From contig JAJFZO010000049.1 of the NCBI GenBank assembly GCA_021397835.1, positions 1,369,001 through 1,433,000 on the forward strand: a DNA stretch of 64,000 nt. Reading direction: 5' to 3'. A program made the position numbers and the translations under genes. Position 1 is the stretch's first letter; every line of letters begins with the position of its first letter. Source of the stretch: Moringa oleifera. Taxonomy: Eukaryota > Streptophyta > Magnoliopsida > Brassicales > Moringaceae. The notes under the pieces were generated by a model, which saw nothing but the letters and a program-made list of their open reading frames with translations, was not told the origin of the DNA and searched no databases. Shown in pieces: positions 46,558-59,191 of this stretch.

Positions 46558-47904
46558 ATGGAGGGTGAGAGCAAGAAGTACCTTACAGCCGAAGAGCTTA
46601 AACAGCACAACACGCCGGGAGATCTCTGGATCTCTATTCAGGGGAAGATTTATAATGTCAGCCAGTGGGTTAAGGAGCACCCTGGCGGCGATGCGCCTCT
46701 CCTGAATTTGGCTGGCCAAGATGTAACTGATGCTTTTATTGCCTACCATCCTGGCACTGCATGGCAGTATCTTGATAAGTTGTTTACTGGGTATTATCTG
46801 CAAGATTTCAAGGTCTCAGAGGTGTCCAGGGATTACAGGAGGCTTGTATCAGAGTTTGCCAAATCGGGTTTGTTTGAGAAGAAAGGACATGTTACCTTCT
46901 GTTCGCTCACATCCGTGGCTCTGATGTTCTTTATTGTACTTTTTGGTGTTTTGAGATGTAACAGTGTTTGGGCTCATCTGGGTTCAGGGATGTTGTTGGG
47001 TTTCCTCTGGATCCAAAGTGCTTATGTGGGTCACGATTCTGGTCACTACCAGGTGATGAGAACCCGTGGCTATAACAAACTGGCTCAACTTCTAGCCGGA
47101 AATTGCTTAACCGGCATCAGCATTGCCTGGTGGAAATGGACCCATAACGCCCACCATATTGCCTGCAATAGTCTTGATCATGACCCTGATCTGCAACACA
47201 TTCCAGTCTTTGCTGTATCTTCTCGTTTCTTCAATTCAATGACCTCTTATTTCTATGAGAGGAAACTGAACTTTGATTCAGTGGCCAAGTTCCTGATCAG
47301 TCACCAGCACTGGACATTTTACCCTGTTATGTGTGTTGCAAGGGTTAACCTGTTTGTACAGACGTTCTTGTTGTTGTTCTCAAAGAGAAGGATTCCTGAT
47401 AGGGCCCTGAACATATTTGGAATCCTTGTCTTCTGGACTTGGTTCCCTCTTCTGGTTTCCTGCCTGCCAAACTGGCCAGAGAGGGTAATGTTTGTTCTGG
47501 CAAGCTTTACTGTCACGGCAATCCAACACATTCAGTTCTGTCTGAATCACTTCGCTGCAGATGTATACCTCGGACCACCAAACGGCAACGATTGGTTCGA
47601 GAAGCAAGCCAGCGGGACACTGGACATTGCCTGCTCTTCTTCCATGGATTGGTTCTTTGGGGGTTTGCAGTTTCAGCTGGAGCACCATCTGTTCCCCAGA
47701 TTGCCCAGATGCCAACTCAGAAAGGTCTCACCAGTGGTGAAGGATCTCTGCAAGAAGCACAACTTGCCTTACAGAAGTTTGTCATTCTGGGAGGCCAACA
47801 GATGGACTCTTAGGACTCTCAGGACCGCTGCTCTGCAGGCTAGGGACCTTACTGACCCTCTCTCCAAGAATTTGCTCTGGGAAGCTGTCAACACTCACGG
47901 CTAA
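46558..47904 (+). CDS. SLD: Delta-8 sphingolipid long-chain-base desaturase (cytochrome b5 fusion)
   Basis: One exon, 448 residues; Arabidopsis SLD1 has 449. The frame is open 30 bases further upstream but without an ATG. The N-terminal cytochrome b5 domain has the haem motif HPGG at 41-44 and the partner His in YHPGT (about 64). The desaturase part has three histidine boxes: HDSGH (159-163), HNAHH (196-200) and QLEHH (373-377). In the third box Gln replaces the first His, the mark of front-end desaturases. Four hydrophobic stretches separate the boxes. The enzyme works at the ER and places a cis or trans double bond at C8 of the long-chain base of glucosylceramides and GIPCs, which affects membrane behaviour in cold and aluminium stress. 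The product stereochemistry cannot be read from the sequence. Matches SLD1 (At3g61580) and SLD2 (At2g46210) by position. Confidence 0.95.
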   Translation: MEGESKKYLTAEELKQHNTPGDLWISIQGKIYNVSQWVKEHPGGDAPLLNLAGQDVTDAFIAYHPGTAWQYLDKLFTGYYLQDFKVSEVSRDYRRLVSEFAKSGLFEKKGHVTFCSLTSVALMFFIVLFGVLRCNSVWAHLGSGMLLGFLWIQSAYVGHDSGHYQVMRTRGYNKLAQLLAGNCLTGISIAWWKWTHNAHHIACNSLDHDPDLQHIPVFAVSSRFFNSMTSYFYERKLNFDSVAKFLISHQHWTFYPVMCVARVNLFVQTFLLLFSKRRIPDRALNIFGILVFWTWFPLLVSCLPNWPERVMFVLASFTVTAIQHIQFCLNHFAADVYLGPPNGNDWFEKQASGTLDIACSSSMDWFFGGLQFQLEHHLFPRLPRCQLRKVSPVVKDLCKKHNLPYRSLSFWEANRWTLRTLRTAALQARDLTDPLSKNLLWEAVNTHG

Positions 47905-48994
47905 ACACAATCTGAACTTCTTGAAGATCTCGCTGTCTCGGTTTTCTGGCAAATTTTCTCTCCTGGCAGCCTAATTTGATTTCTTTGGTTGAGATTTTTC
48001 ACTAGGAATGGCACAGACGAGTACTTCTTAGGTTTATTTCACATTATAATCACATCCTCTGTTCATTCAGATGATTCGATTATGCTTTCCTTCTTTGAAT
48101 TTGGTTTTTCGGTAGCGGAGGCTATCATTTGTTTCATGTTTTTGCGATCATGTTGGATACTTTCAACTATAGAATAAATCTAATTTTATAATCGCAAACA
48201 GGTTCATTTGATATTTGCAAGATAGCAGAACCAACTCAATTAGAGGCCAAGCAGTGCAATCTCTAAGCAGTTAATTTACTTCCAAGGCATCTTGGTATAA
48301 AAGGACACAAAGAAGTTACTTAGGCCAATAGAAATCAAACTCAGAGAAATTAAGATGACATTGATTCAGAAATAAAACGCTAATATATTCTTGATTCTGA
48401 TAAATATTGTGAAAAGAGAAAGAGAACTTATTCTTTCATGGGCTGAAACCGATATTGTAATTTGTAAGCTAATAGGACATTGACAAGGCATGAAAAGGAA
48501 AAGCTTTTGTATGATGAAGAATGAGGCTGCTCGTACGGGAAAAAAACTTTCTTACCTTTTTTTATTTAAAAAAATAAAAAGAAAGTATCTCTCAGAAAGA
48601 GGGAGCCGTGGGCCGATGGCTCGTGAGATGTGGGCAAAAGATGATTGGGTTGAGCCAGGGTGTCCTCAGGACAACTGAGGCCCATTTCGGATCTACATTC
48701 GGGTCGGGATATGTTTACGGTTATAGTAATCTATGGACCCAGTCGAGCATCAGCAGCAGCCAATCAGATATTTTGTTATTTTAATACACTCGATAATTCC
48801 AATTATCAAAAAAGCATATTCATTATCCAAACTGGTGTCACCTTTTCTCATTTTCTCGATAGCCAAGCAAATCGAAAAGGCGAAAAGAGAAAATAAAGCA
48901 CTTTCTTTCCCGGGGAAAAATGGCACTTTCTTGTTTGAGTTCCCTCTGATCGGGTTCATAAAAAACCTTAGAATCCTACCAGACTAAGTTTTCC
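47905..48994. other. SLD 3' UTR and intergenic DNA
   Basis: No gene, RNA or repeat supported. Confidence 0.55.
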
Positions 48995-50451
48995 ATGGCG
49001 TTTCTCATTTCTTCACCTGAAATTTCCACAATCTCTGCGAAGATATTTTCGGATCCTAACCCTAAATTTCTGAAGAGCCTGTCAGGTTTGGGTGCTAATG
49101 AGAAAATTGGTTGTAGGGCTAGGGTTGGTGTCGGTGTCAAAGATTGTAGGGTTAAGGTTTCAGGGCTACATCAGAATGTTTTGTACGGACGGTTTTCTGC
49201 TCCAGTGAAACAAGGACCGAAGCAGAATAAAGAGGAAGAAGAGAAGCAGAATTACTACGTGAACATGGGCTATGCTATTCGGACTCTGAGAGAAGATTTT
49301 CCCGAGCTCTTCTATAGGGAGCTCTGTTTTGATATATACAGGTTTGAATTTTGGTTTTTCTTTATCCTAATTCTCTTTATGCATTTATACTGGTTTCTGA
49401 AACTTCTGAAATTTATATCAGTTGGGCAGACTAACTGTTGATTATGGCAGCTTCTTTTATCATTGAATGTTCATTTCTTTCCCTTGCCTTTGAAAATATA
49501 TGAAATGTTATGTAGTATTGGGTAATTAATGCTTTTATTTACTGTTTGTAAGTATTGGAAATTTTAGTTGGAGCAAGCCATTGAGATGTAGTGCAAACCA
49601 AGTTACCTGGCCTTGGAACTGGATTGTTGAGCTAGTCTTTTGATATCTACTCTTGTCAAATCTAATCTGAGATGGCTTTATTCCATATGCTTAAATTCCA
49701 GAAAACCAATTCATGGGGTTACCTCTAGTGTGAAAAAATGCTGACTGGGATATGGGGGGGCTCTCCAACTGAAACTGTGTCATGTTCCATGACTAGCTGT
49801 TCCTGTTATATCGTTGAGACTAAGTTATTAGGTTATTGCTTCTGTACTGGCTTACATGGATATTATTTTGTCATTAGGTTCTTTGGTTTTTTGACTTTAC
49901 AGTTTCCGTGCATCCTTCTGTGGCCTTATGCTTGTTGTTCTAGGTAATCTAATATAATCTGAAGAATAGTACTTTTTGGTGCATTAGTCATGGGTTTGCT
50001 GAGTTTGCACTGCATGATAAAACCCTGCAATATAATATTTATAGCATTTCAAAGAGCCATGTGTACCATGTAAAAATACATGTATCTGTCAATGAATGTG
50101 ATCTCAACCTCCTTTTAGTACTTGCCCCTCTAAGCTGGTTGTTACTCTGTTTTGAGTGGCTAGTGGACAAAGTAATGACAGCTCGTAGTTTTCATATAAA
50201 AAATGATGGCTGATCCCTTTCGTTGAGGATTTTCTCTATTTTACCTTGAGCCCAGGCTGATTGAGATAAATTATGTATGCCTGTTGGTGCTCTGTATATT
50301 CTTCTGTTGCATTGGGGATGATCATGCATTGTTGACAACATAGGTGTGAATAACAGTGAGAATTTCTGGCTGCCTACAAGAAGTTGGGAAGGTTTTTGAT
50401 GTATGATTTTTCATGTACTATCAAGGGTTTGCAAGTATATGAATAGTGACG

Positions 50452-50484
<33 letters not shown>

Positions 50485-51250
50485 TGCCACTGATGACGAG
50501 CTTAGTTGCCTACTGGTTAGGTTGAATAATGCAGATTTGAAATATATGTATCTTGTGTGCAAGGTGGTTTATCAAGTTTCCTTATGTAATTTATATTTTA
50601 CTTTGTTGAATGATTTTCCTTTATTTTTTTAAAATTTATGAGCAGGTTCTTTAAGGCTTGAGCCAGTGACTCAGATGTTGACACCTATTCCTTTAAAAAC
50701 AAAAAGCCAAAAAAAAAAAAAAAATGAAAGGAAAGAGAAAAAGGAAAAAAAAAAATGGGGTGTAGACTCATGGGAACATATTAATGTTTCTAAACATCTT
50801 CCTAGTTGCATTTTGGTAATATGCTTATATTTTCTCCATTGCAGAGAAGATATTGTATTCAAAGATCCTCTCAATACTTTTGTTGGCATTGAAAACTACA
50901 AGTCAATTTTTTGGGCACTGCGATTTCATGGCAGGATCTTTTTCAGGGCTTTGTGGGTTGATATAGTTAGTGTGTGGCAGCCTGTGGAAAATGTCATAAT
51001 GGTTAGGTGGACTGTCCATGGCATACCGCGAGTTCCTTGGGAGAGCCGTGGCCGATTTGATGGCACTTCAGAGTACAAACTTGACAAGAAAGGAAAGATC
51101 TATGAGCACCGAGTTGACAACATTGCTGTTAATTCACCTCCTAAGTTCCATGTGCTTGCTGTGCATGAATTAATCCAATCTATCGGTTGCTCCTCAACCC
51201 CAAAACCAACTTACTTTGAAATATCATCTTCGTCTTCGGAGAAATCTTAG
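48995..51250 (+). CDS. DUF2358 protein, probably plastid-targeted
   Basis: Two exons, 48995-49341 and 50845-51250, encode 250 residues. The first 60 or so residues are rich in Ser, Lys and Arg with few acidic residues (MAFLISSPEISTISAKIFSD), consistent with a chloroplast transit peptide. The DUF2358 domain covers about 85-235: GYAIRTLREDFPELFYREL, YREDIVFKDPLNTFVGIENY, LRFHGRIFFRALWVDI, MVRWTVHGIPRVPWESRGRF and ISEYKLDKKGKIYEHRVDN-type GTSEYKLDKKGKIYEHRVDN. The domain has an NTF2-like fold in prediction; no catalytic role is known. The 1.5-kb intron splits the codon at IYR-EDI. Arabidopsis At2g46220, next to SLD2 and ABIL1, is the expected match. Function is unknown, and localisation is inferred from the N-terminus only. 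Confidence 0.85.
50452..50483. repeat. Compound (TA)n(CA)n microsatellite in an intron
   Basis: About nine TA units (50452-50470) run directly into about seven CA units (50471-50483) inside the DUF2358 intron. Confidence 0.92.
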
Positions 51251-53534
51251 TGCTGATGAAGTTCCTTCCAAATTTTGGTACATTTTGTGGTGTTTGAGTG
51301 AATATGAAGATCAAACTTGGCATCACCATCCTGTGTATAATAAATGGTTTAGGCCCCTGTGGGACCAACTTCGCCCCATTAATCCTCATCTCTTATCCAA
51401 CTGTTGTCATTTGTAAATGCAGACAGGGTAATGTAAGTATGTTACTGCTCGACCCCAAAGCAGACAGAAATGTATAAGAACTGTATAATTTTGTATATTG
51501 TGAGTTAAATGCTAGTAATACTTTATTTCTTTTCCTAATATGGTCCCTTGTAGACTGTTAACGAGGCTTTGCCCAATGTCTTTTTTCTTATTCATTGGAA
51601 ACCACTGATCCTTTGACATTAGATACTTACTGCCCTCGCCCTTCTCATACTTTTACCTTGGTTTTTCAGGTAACTTAAGCTCTGTGGACGAAGTACAAAA
51701 CTAATATGAGGACTCTGGACTAATTATAAAACTGCTCAGGTTCTAATTAGTTTGCTGTGGCACTGTATTTTTTTTCAGGTATGCCACAGATAAAAGCTTA
51801 TGAGTAGTCAAATGAGAATAATTATGAATTTGACATATAATGATATTAGGTGGGAGGATGATGACATGAGTAAGTAGTTGCCGCCTATTCATCTAGTTTA
51901 TTACCTGATAAGATGTATACGCCAGGAAACCATTATTACAAACAGTTTTACCATTTTGTCACTCTTTCGTGTTAAAGAGTGTAGAGCAAGATAACAGAAT
52001 AAATGATTCACTTTTGCTCTAATCCACAACATAGCCCAGCATAAGAGTGAAAACATTATTGCTGATGATAAGACATAGTAAGAGTTCCCAATTTTCTCAT
52101 TAAAATTGATTTTCATTTTATAATATTAATATATATATATATATATATATTAATTACGGAGGGAGAAAAAAAAAAGGAAAGAGAAAAGATGAGAAGTTGA
52201 TTCACATTTAGATCCAATGGGTGGCATGTCCCCATCATTTTCCCATCAATATGATCATGAAGTATTATTGTTACATCATTTGTGATGCTGGCCATGGCCC
52301 AAACCTCTAACTCGATGCACAAGCGCAGCTCTCTTTCCCGCGACCCGGCCCACCGCGTCATGGTTAACCATATGCCGATATGCGTACCCTACGCGCTTTT
52401 CATGGAAGATGCCATGCCATGCATGTTTTGGAAATTCTGTACCACATCTACACGCATGAGACCCACAAAATTCAATTAAAGTGATTCCAAGCCATTAAAG
52501 AGAAATGGAGTTTGGAATTTTTTTGTTCATATATGAAATAGATTTTTAAATTTATATGATTCACAAATTACATCAATAAATAATATATAAAGTAGTAATT
52601 TTACTTATTTATTTTAAATCATAAAAGTAAAAAATCAGTTTATGATTATCAAAATTCAAAAATAGATGGTTACAATATGAGTGTAAGTTACATTATAATT
52701 ATATTATTAAGTAACATTGTCCACCTTGATATAAAATTATATATCAAGTTATCAATAGATATTATCGTGAACTAAAAAGATTAACACTGAGATGAATACA
52801 TATCATTGGAAAATTTATGAAATAAAAATAAAAGAAATTATCCTTCGTAAAATAATCTCAAAGGCATCCAAAACCTTTGACCCGAGTGAGAAGTCAATTC
52901 ATTGACTAGTTGGCCCCAGATTGCAAATAAAATCCAGTACTGAACCGTTGGCGCCAGAAAATATAAATGTAGCGAACCTAATCCCATAAACATTTTCTTG
53001 ACAGGTCACACACGTCGGATCTGTCACATGTCAGTGAGATGGACCGGACCGAGTGCAACTTGACCATTTTCCAAGCACTGTTTGACTCCGACTGAACTAC
53101 CGCTGGATACCGGGGGCAATTCCGTCTTATCACCACTCATTTTCCGTATGGAACATTTACCGCTTGCAATTAATACTGTTTTCATGACCACCGTCTGGCT
53201 CTGAAGTGCTTCAACGACCACAATAAACGCACTTTCTCAATAAACAGTACTCTTTCCAGTCATTTTCTCTTGTTAAGCAAAACCAAATCCCACCCCTGGA
53301 ATCGCTTCTACTTCACTCACCCTCTTTGTTCTCTCTCTCTCTCTGCTTTCTCTCTCTAGTTTGCTTAGCCATTTCACCAAAACCTAACCCCAAGACCAAC
53401 TAATTAATGTAATAGTAGAAGTTTGATTCGTATATAATAATTGGGTTTTGTTTTGTTTAGTGGTCTGTAATCTATTGAGAAATTGGTTGCTTGGAAATTC
53501 ATCGGCGCTGAAGGAGTAGAGAAATAGAAAGAGA
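51251..53534. other. DUF2358 3' UTR, intergenic DNA and ABIL1 promoter/leader
   Basis: It contains an (AT)n microsatellite at 52129-52150 and AT-rich DNA at about 52500-52830. The CT-rich run at 53323-53359 marks the ABIL1 leader. No gene seen; the open frame at 51216-51416 is in the 3' UTR. Confidence 0.55.
52129..52150. repeat. (AT)n microsatellite
   Basis: Eleven AT units between the DUF2358 and ABIL1 genes. Confidence 0.9.
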
Positions 53535-56500
53535 ATGGAAGTGGAGGAATCCAGACCGCAGAATCCTGCCATGACCTTCGACGAGGTCTCCATGGAGCGC
53601 AGCAAGAGCTTCGTCAAAGCCTTGCAGGTTTGTACTGGCTCGTTTTTTTTTTTTTTTTTTTTTCTGTTTGTATGAAATCCATGTGTATCTATATTGACCA
53701 CCCACACGCACGCATATATGTGTCAAAATAGTTGACTTCATTATTCATAAATCCGCGTGGGTTTCGTGGACCAGATCTGGGATTGCTTTGATGCTTAATT
53801 AATTTTTTTTGTGGAATTTGGTTTCTCGAGAGGTCACTGATGTTGTTACTTGCTGGTAGCTTCTCATTTCGTTGCATTTCTTGCTTCTGATCATTGATTG
53901 ACTCTGGCTGCTGAGATTATTATGCACATAGTCAAGGAAGTGAAACATTTTTTAGTTAATGTCTTGTTGTATTTGTCTTAAGGGAGAAAATTAGTTCCTT
54001 TTAAGTCGAATGAATGTTATATCTATCAAACAACATGTAAATATTGGAGTACCAATGCTTCACTAAAGTTGATGACTAAATAACGGGTAATATATGTGGC
54101 AGAACTCTGGCTCTTCCATGGACAATAAGTGGGGGCTCTATTTTATTCAACAGCTTCAATAGGCCAATTCTTCAAGCTTCATTTTTATTTGGATTCTTAA
54201 TTTTTTTATTAATATTTGGTGAAGAAATTGATGATATGTGTACTAGAATTATGAATTCTCCGTACCTGGTTAAAGAAGTACAAAGTACTTGTATATTCTA
54301 TGCTGATTTTCTTCTGTTGTCTCAGGAGCTCAAAAACTTAAGGCCTCAACTTTATTCTGCTGCCGAATACTGTGAAAAGTCTTATCTACACAGTGAACAG
54401 AAACAGATGTAAGACCTTCTACTTCATTTAAATGATTTTAATTTAATGTTGGATGGTTTTCAGGTGGCCATTCGATTTGAAAGCTTATTATTGTTATACT
54501 CATGTAGTGTTTTACCATGTCATGGTGTCTTAGCGGCTTATGTCCTGATAAATTTACACTCATTGCCAACCGAATAAAGTGGCTTCCCGGTGCTCCATGG
54601 AGAACAGAAACTGGTTGGTTTTATCTCACATGGAATTTGATATAGATGATATGAAAATAATGAAGACTCCTATGAGCATTATAGGATTTTGTATTTTGAA
54701 CCATTTAAGGATTGCTTTTGTACTTAGTGTTTTGGTGGAGGATTCATGTGGCAAGCCCTTGTAGTTAGAGATAAGGTGTATAACTGTATGTTGATAATCT
54801 GAGACAACTACTGAGATTTCCTATGTAGATTATATCTGAGTCAGCACCAAGAACGATGAAAATACATTTGTGGATGAATTCACCATAATTAATTTTGGCT
54901 TGTGCTTGAAGGTGTATGATTAAGGAATATGGTTTTGTTTCCAATGCTAATGAAATTGCAAACTACTAATTACTATCATCAAGTGTGATTTGCAGTTTTA
55001 TTATTCTTTTTTTTTTTTTTTGCTAATCAGTTAATAATTGCTCGTGTCCTTTTGTAACAAATTTGCTGACATCATTTTATTAGGGTGCTGGACAACTTGA
55101 AAGATTATGCAGTAAGAGCACTCGTTAATGCTGTTGATCACCTAGGAACTGTGGCTTACAAGTTAACTGATCTTCTTGAGCAGCAAACTTTAGATGTCTC
55201 AACCATGGAGCTAAAAGTGTGTTGTTTAAATCAGGTAACTAGTCTTGCTGCATATGCTGGTGTAGAGAGAATATCGAAACAACAGGCAAAAACTTTACTA
55301 GTTTTTTCATATTAGCAACTCCTTACATGTCAAACATACACGGATAAAGAGGGTCTCAGGCAGCAACGGTTGTTGGCATTCATCCCAAGACATCACAAGC
55401 ACTACATTTTACCAAGTAAGCTGACTGTTGTAGGCTTCCTCCCGGATTACGAATTGGCTATGAGATATATTAGTATATTTTCTAATTCCTTTTCCATTTT
55501 TCTTCAATCTTTGGGTTCTCTTTAGATTCAGTTAATAAAAAGGTACATTTCAGTCCACCTGTACAGCCTGATGCTAGGCAAAATCATTATCAAGCTAGAT
55601 CTCGGCTGCAGCCTTCAGGTATAAGGTTTTCCAGTGCAGATCTGTAAAGTTGTAGTTTCTCATGCTGACATCATTTTTTTCCCTTGTTCGGAGAGAATGA
55701 ATATTGAAATACTCAATCTGATTACTTTTGCTTAGATACTCCTGCATCAAAAAGTTTGTCTTGGCATTTAGCCTCTGAAACTAAATCTACTTTGAAAGTG
55801 GCCTCACATGCTGTACCAAGGTTAGTCCATTGGTAAATGGGATTGGCTTTGTTCATGTATATCCATTTTTGCTAATGATTTTTTGAGATCATAAAAGTAG
55901 TTGACTTTGTTTATTGTACAGTGTGGAGGAGCCAAAAATTTCTGGGGTTTTCCATTTGATTGGTACGTAAATAGGAATGGAGCTTCACGTTATTATTTGC
56001 TTTGCTTTTAGTTACGTGGTTGGAAGATAATACATTTCCCTTGCAGAAGAGATAGATTTTAGACATCTACTCTTGTGTTTGCAGATAATGAAGAGAACAT
56101 GAAGAAAAAATCCTCTGCAGCTCCTGCTCAACTATTGGGTGGAGGTCCTGCATCTAGTGTAATGATGCAAACATATGGGGTGCACAGGGTAATGTCAAAA
56201 TCAACAATAAGACAGACATACTTATCATGCTTCAACATACATGCTTGATAATACAAACAAATAATATACGGACTTAATCTTGGTCTGTTGTCAGTTCGAG
56301 TTTTGAGTGTGCTTGTCAATGATATTTGTCCATTTGGCCTATATAAAATTGTCATTCCAGAAAGGAGCTAGAAGGCCTATACATTTTAGCTTTTGTAAAC
56401 TTTATTTGTATTACCTTGTGTTTTCTTGTGAAAATAGATATGCCAGAGAAAATTTTCATTTGGTTGGGCTAATTATAGAAAATACTAACCAGGAAATTAC

Positions 56501-57623
56501 CATCAGATTTGAAGTCTTTTGGTTCAAAACAGGCAGGATATTTAGCATGAGACTTCACGCATAGCTAGGAAGTGAATAGCTGCTTCAATCGATTGGTTGT
56601 GGCAAGCTGCTGCACATTTTTAACAGTGCTGCAAAAGACTTTAGGGCCTTCAGTGCTCTGGTTTGGTAATCTTGGTTATCGGTTGTTCATATCCTGTCCC
56701 TGTATTTCTTTCACAATGGGGAATTCCCAAACAGATATTTTTGTGTATGGATTTGCAGAACCCACTGTGTGGCAATTTGTTATTGATCGTTCTATGGTTT
56801 TGAGGAACATCATCCATGTCAACATGTTTTTAGATCCTTGAATTTCCTTTTATAGCAATAACATGCTACTTCCTTAGTTGGGATGCAGAGGTGCTACACC
56901 CAATTCCTGTCCTGGAAGAGTGTGGTGAATGATGTTTGTGAGTAATTTGGAGACTCTTTTGTCTTCTTCAGACCAACAGGAAGCATGTGAAACATCAATG
57001 CATTGCAAAAGCAGGGACTTTATGAGTTCATAGGGCCATATCATAGGCATCAAACAGCTTGAAAGTGTATTTCTGTTAAATGATTGTCAGTTTACTTGAT
57101 GTAGTTTGTAGTTGGAGATGCTTTTACTTGTAATTGAGTTAATAAAAATTTTATTCGATGGACAAATAGAAATGAAAACCATATCTTGCTAATCCTGTTC
57201 ATCTGTATATCCTTTTCAGAAAGGATGTAATCCACACGACATATTGGTCAGATTATCTGACCAAATGGTTGGTGTACAAGTATGTCAAATCTGTATTGCA
57301 TGATCAATTGAGAGAATTTATGGGCTCTCAGTAGTAAAAGATCTGTATGGTTGTCAATGTTTTATGCTCTTTGTTATTTACACTAGACCTGGCAAACATG
57401 CTTGCATATGCTTATCATGAGGGAAACTAGATGCTAATTGAGAAGTCCCTTTTTGCAGGATTCGGAGGGTTCAAAACCTTTGACAACATTCAGATCATTT
57501 GAGAATCGAAGGCATGAAGTTGCACGTGCTCCTGTTCGCAGCAAAAGCATGTTATCAGCTTTCTTTGTCAAACAGAAAACCCCAAAGCTGAAGACTGGCT
57601 ATGTCTCACGACTTGTTAGCTGA
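53535..57623 (+). CDS. ABIL1: ABI-1-like protein 1 (SCAR/WAVE complex subunit)
   Basis: Nine exons: 53535-53627, 54326-54408, 55084-55234, 55316-55415, 55526-55618, 55736-55820, 55922-55962, 56085-56188 and 57459-57623. Phases agree and give 304 residues, close to the Arabidopsis protein. The N-terminal half is the conserved Abi homology region: MTFDEVSMERSKSFVKALQE, ELKNLRPQLYSAAEYCEKSY, VLDNLKDYAVRALVNAVDHL and LAFIPRHHKHYILP. The middle is Ser/Pro/Gln-rich and probably disordered. The C-terminus ends SMLSAFFVKQKTPKLKTGYV. Unlike animal Abi there is no SH3 domain, as is normal in plants. ABIL proteins are subunits of the SCAR/WAVE complex that activates ARP2/3 and actin branching, important for trichome and pavement-cell shape. 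A T21 run follows exon 1, and intron 8 is 1.27 kb. Matches At2g46225 by position. Confidence 0.94.
53643..53663. repeat. Poly(T) run in ABIL1 intron 1
   Basis: Twenty-one consecutive T, 16 bases downstream of the exon 1 donor. Length may vary between individuals or be misread. Confidence 0.85.
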
Positions 57624-59191
57624 GCAAGTCAGAGATGCTGTTCTGTATTATCTGGATTGAATCTTCTGTGTGTTATCCCCCATGCATGTGTGTTCTTGAT
57701 GAGCTGATTTCTTGGTTACTAACTAATTAATTGCTTAAACCAAGTTCTAATGTGCTCCAATCCTTGTAGTTGACTGCTTAATATTGAGCAAATAATACAT
57801 AAAAGATCTGATTGGCAAGATTGTCTATTTGCTCAAGTTTTAGCTCTGGTCTGCAAGTACTTTCTTTTCTGAGGTGCAGGTAACTAATTATTAATTTCTT
57901 GTGTGCCATCTGTGAAATTGCGAAATTGGCAATGTTTTTGTTGGTTATATATCATGTTTATGATGATTGCTTTGGGTGCAATCAGTCAATTGTTAATTAA
58001 AACATTGAACTGCTAGGAGCAGACAATGACATTTTCACTCCTAGCTTCTGTAATGACATTTATCTACAGATGTATATGAATTATAAACAGTAATTCTTTT
58101 TAAAGTAATTTAGTGGACCTAAACATTTTGATCTTGGATCATTGGATTACGGCAGAAGAATGTGGATTGGAAGTTGCTGGTTATTTTTGGTTATTTTATG
58201 CTTTATCTTTTGGTAGACTGAAAGTGTTTTTTTTTTTTTTTTTGAATTGAGCCATGGAGGCACGGTAGCAGAGAGAGTAAAGACAATGGATGCACACAGA
58301 TATTAATTTATTTGCTCAGATTTAGTCACTGAATTTTTTGTTTGTTATCAAGGTATATTTATAAAATAATTAAATAAGAAGGATAATTTATTCTATTTAT
58401 TTATTTATATGATAAATTATAATAATATATTTTAATTTTGGAAATCAATAGAAATAAATTTAGCAGAAGGATGAATAATATATATATTTTTTATTTTTAC
58501 AGCGAATTCATTCACCCTGTGATGCACAAGGCCAGAGTGGTTGTCTCGGGCAAAGAAACTGGACAGCTCGCAAACAAACCCGACCCGCGAAACTCAAACC
58601 GCAAAAGCAAACCAAAGCAAATGTTTACTGTTCTCACTAAGCTGCACTCACCATTGCAGATCTGATCTCAAAACTTCCTTTAAACCTTAGCTCCCAGCTC
58701 GCTAATTCCGCTGCAAGATATTTGCATTTCTCACTTTCTAGATCGTAAATCCCATTCTTTGATTCAATTCACTTCAATTCTCTTACAGACACATAAACAT
58801 ATATACATTTAAGAGTTGCTTCTCTTCCGATTGACATAGCAATAGCAACTCCTATTTCTATTCTGTATACTGTACGAAAATACCTGTTTGTCATGCAATC
58901 GACTGTCACTTCTCACTCGAGGGTTGCCGCAGTCGGACTTTTTTCTTCCTAGCCGTCTTCCTTGACGCCCTCTCCTGGAAAAAGCTAAACCGGATGTTCT
59001 CTGGCCTGGCTCCCAAAATCCTTCTAGTTGCAGGTCTCTAAATAGCTCCTTTTTGCCTTTTTCTCCGCTTGGTTATAATTCCTGAATAAGGGCCTCATTT
59101 TACATTTTCCTCCGTCCAAACATACTCCTTTGTTCTTAGTCGGTAATCTGATAATCCTCGTGTTCATATTTTGATACTATCATTGGCAAAA
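57624..59191. other. ABIL1 3' UTR and RGXT upstream region
   Basis: No gene seen. A T18 tract lies near 58226-58243, and an AT-rich patch at 58360-58500. The final 600 bases are a normal-composition promoter and leader. Confidence 0.55.

Noticed and set aside
47380..47813. 111- and 124-residue open frames inside the desaturase gene
   Set aside because: Overlap the desaturase, whose three histidine boxes are intact.
51216..51416. 66-residue open frame overlapping the end of the DUF2358 gene
   Set aside because: Different frame in the 3' UTR; the DUF2358 protein ends normally at 51250.
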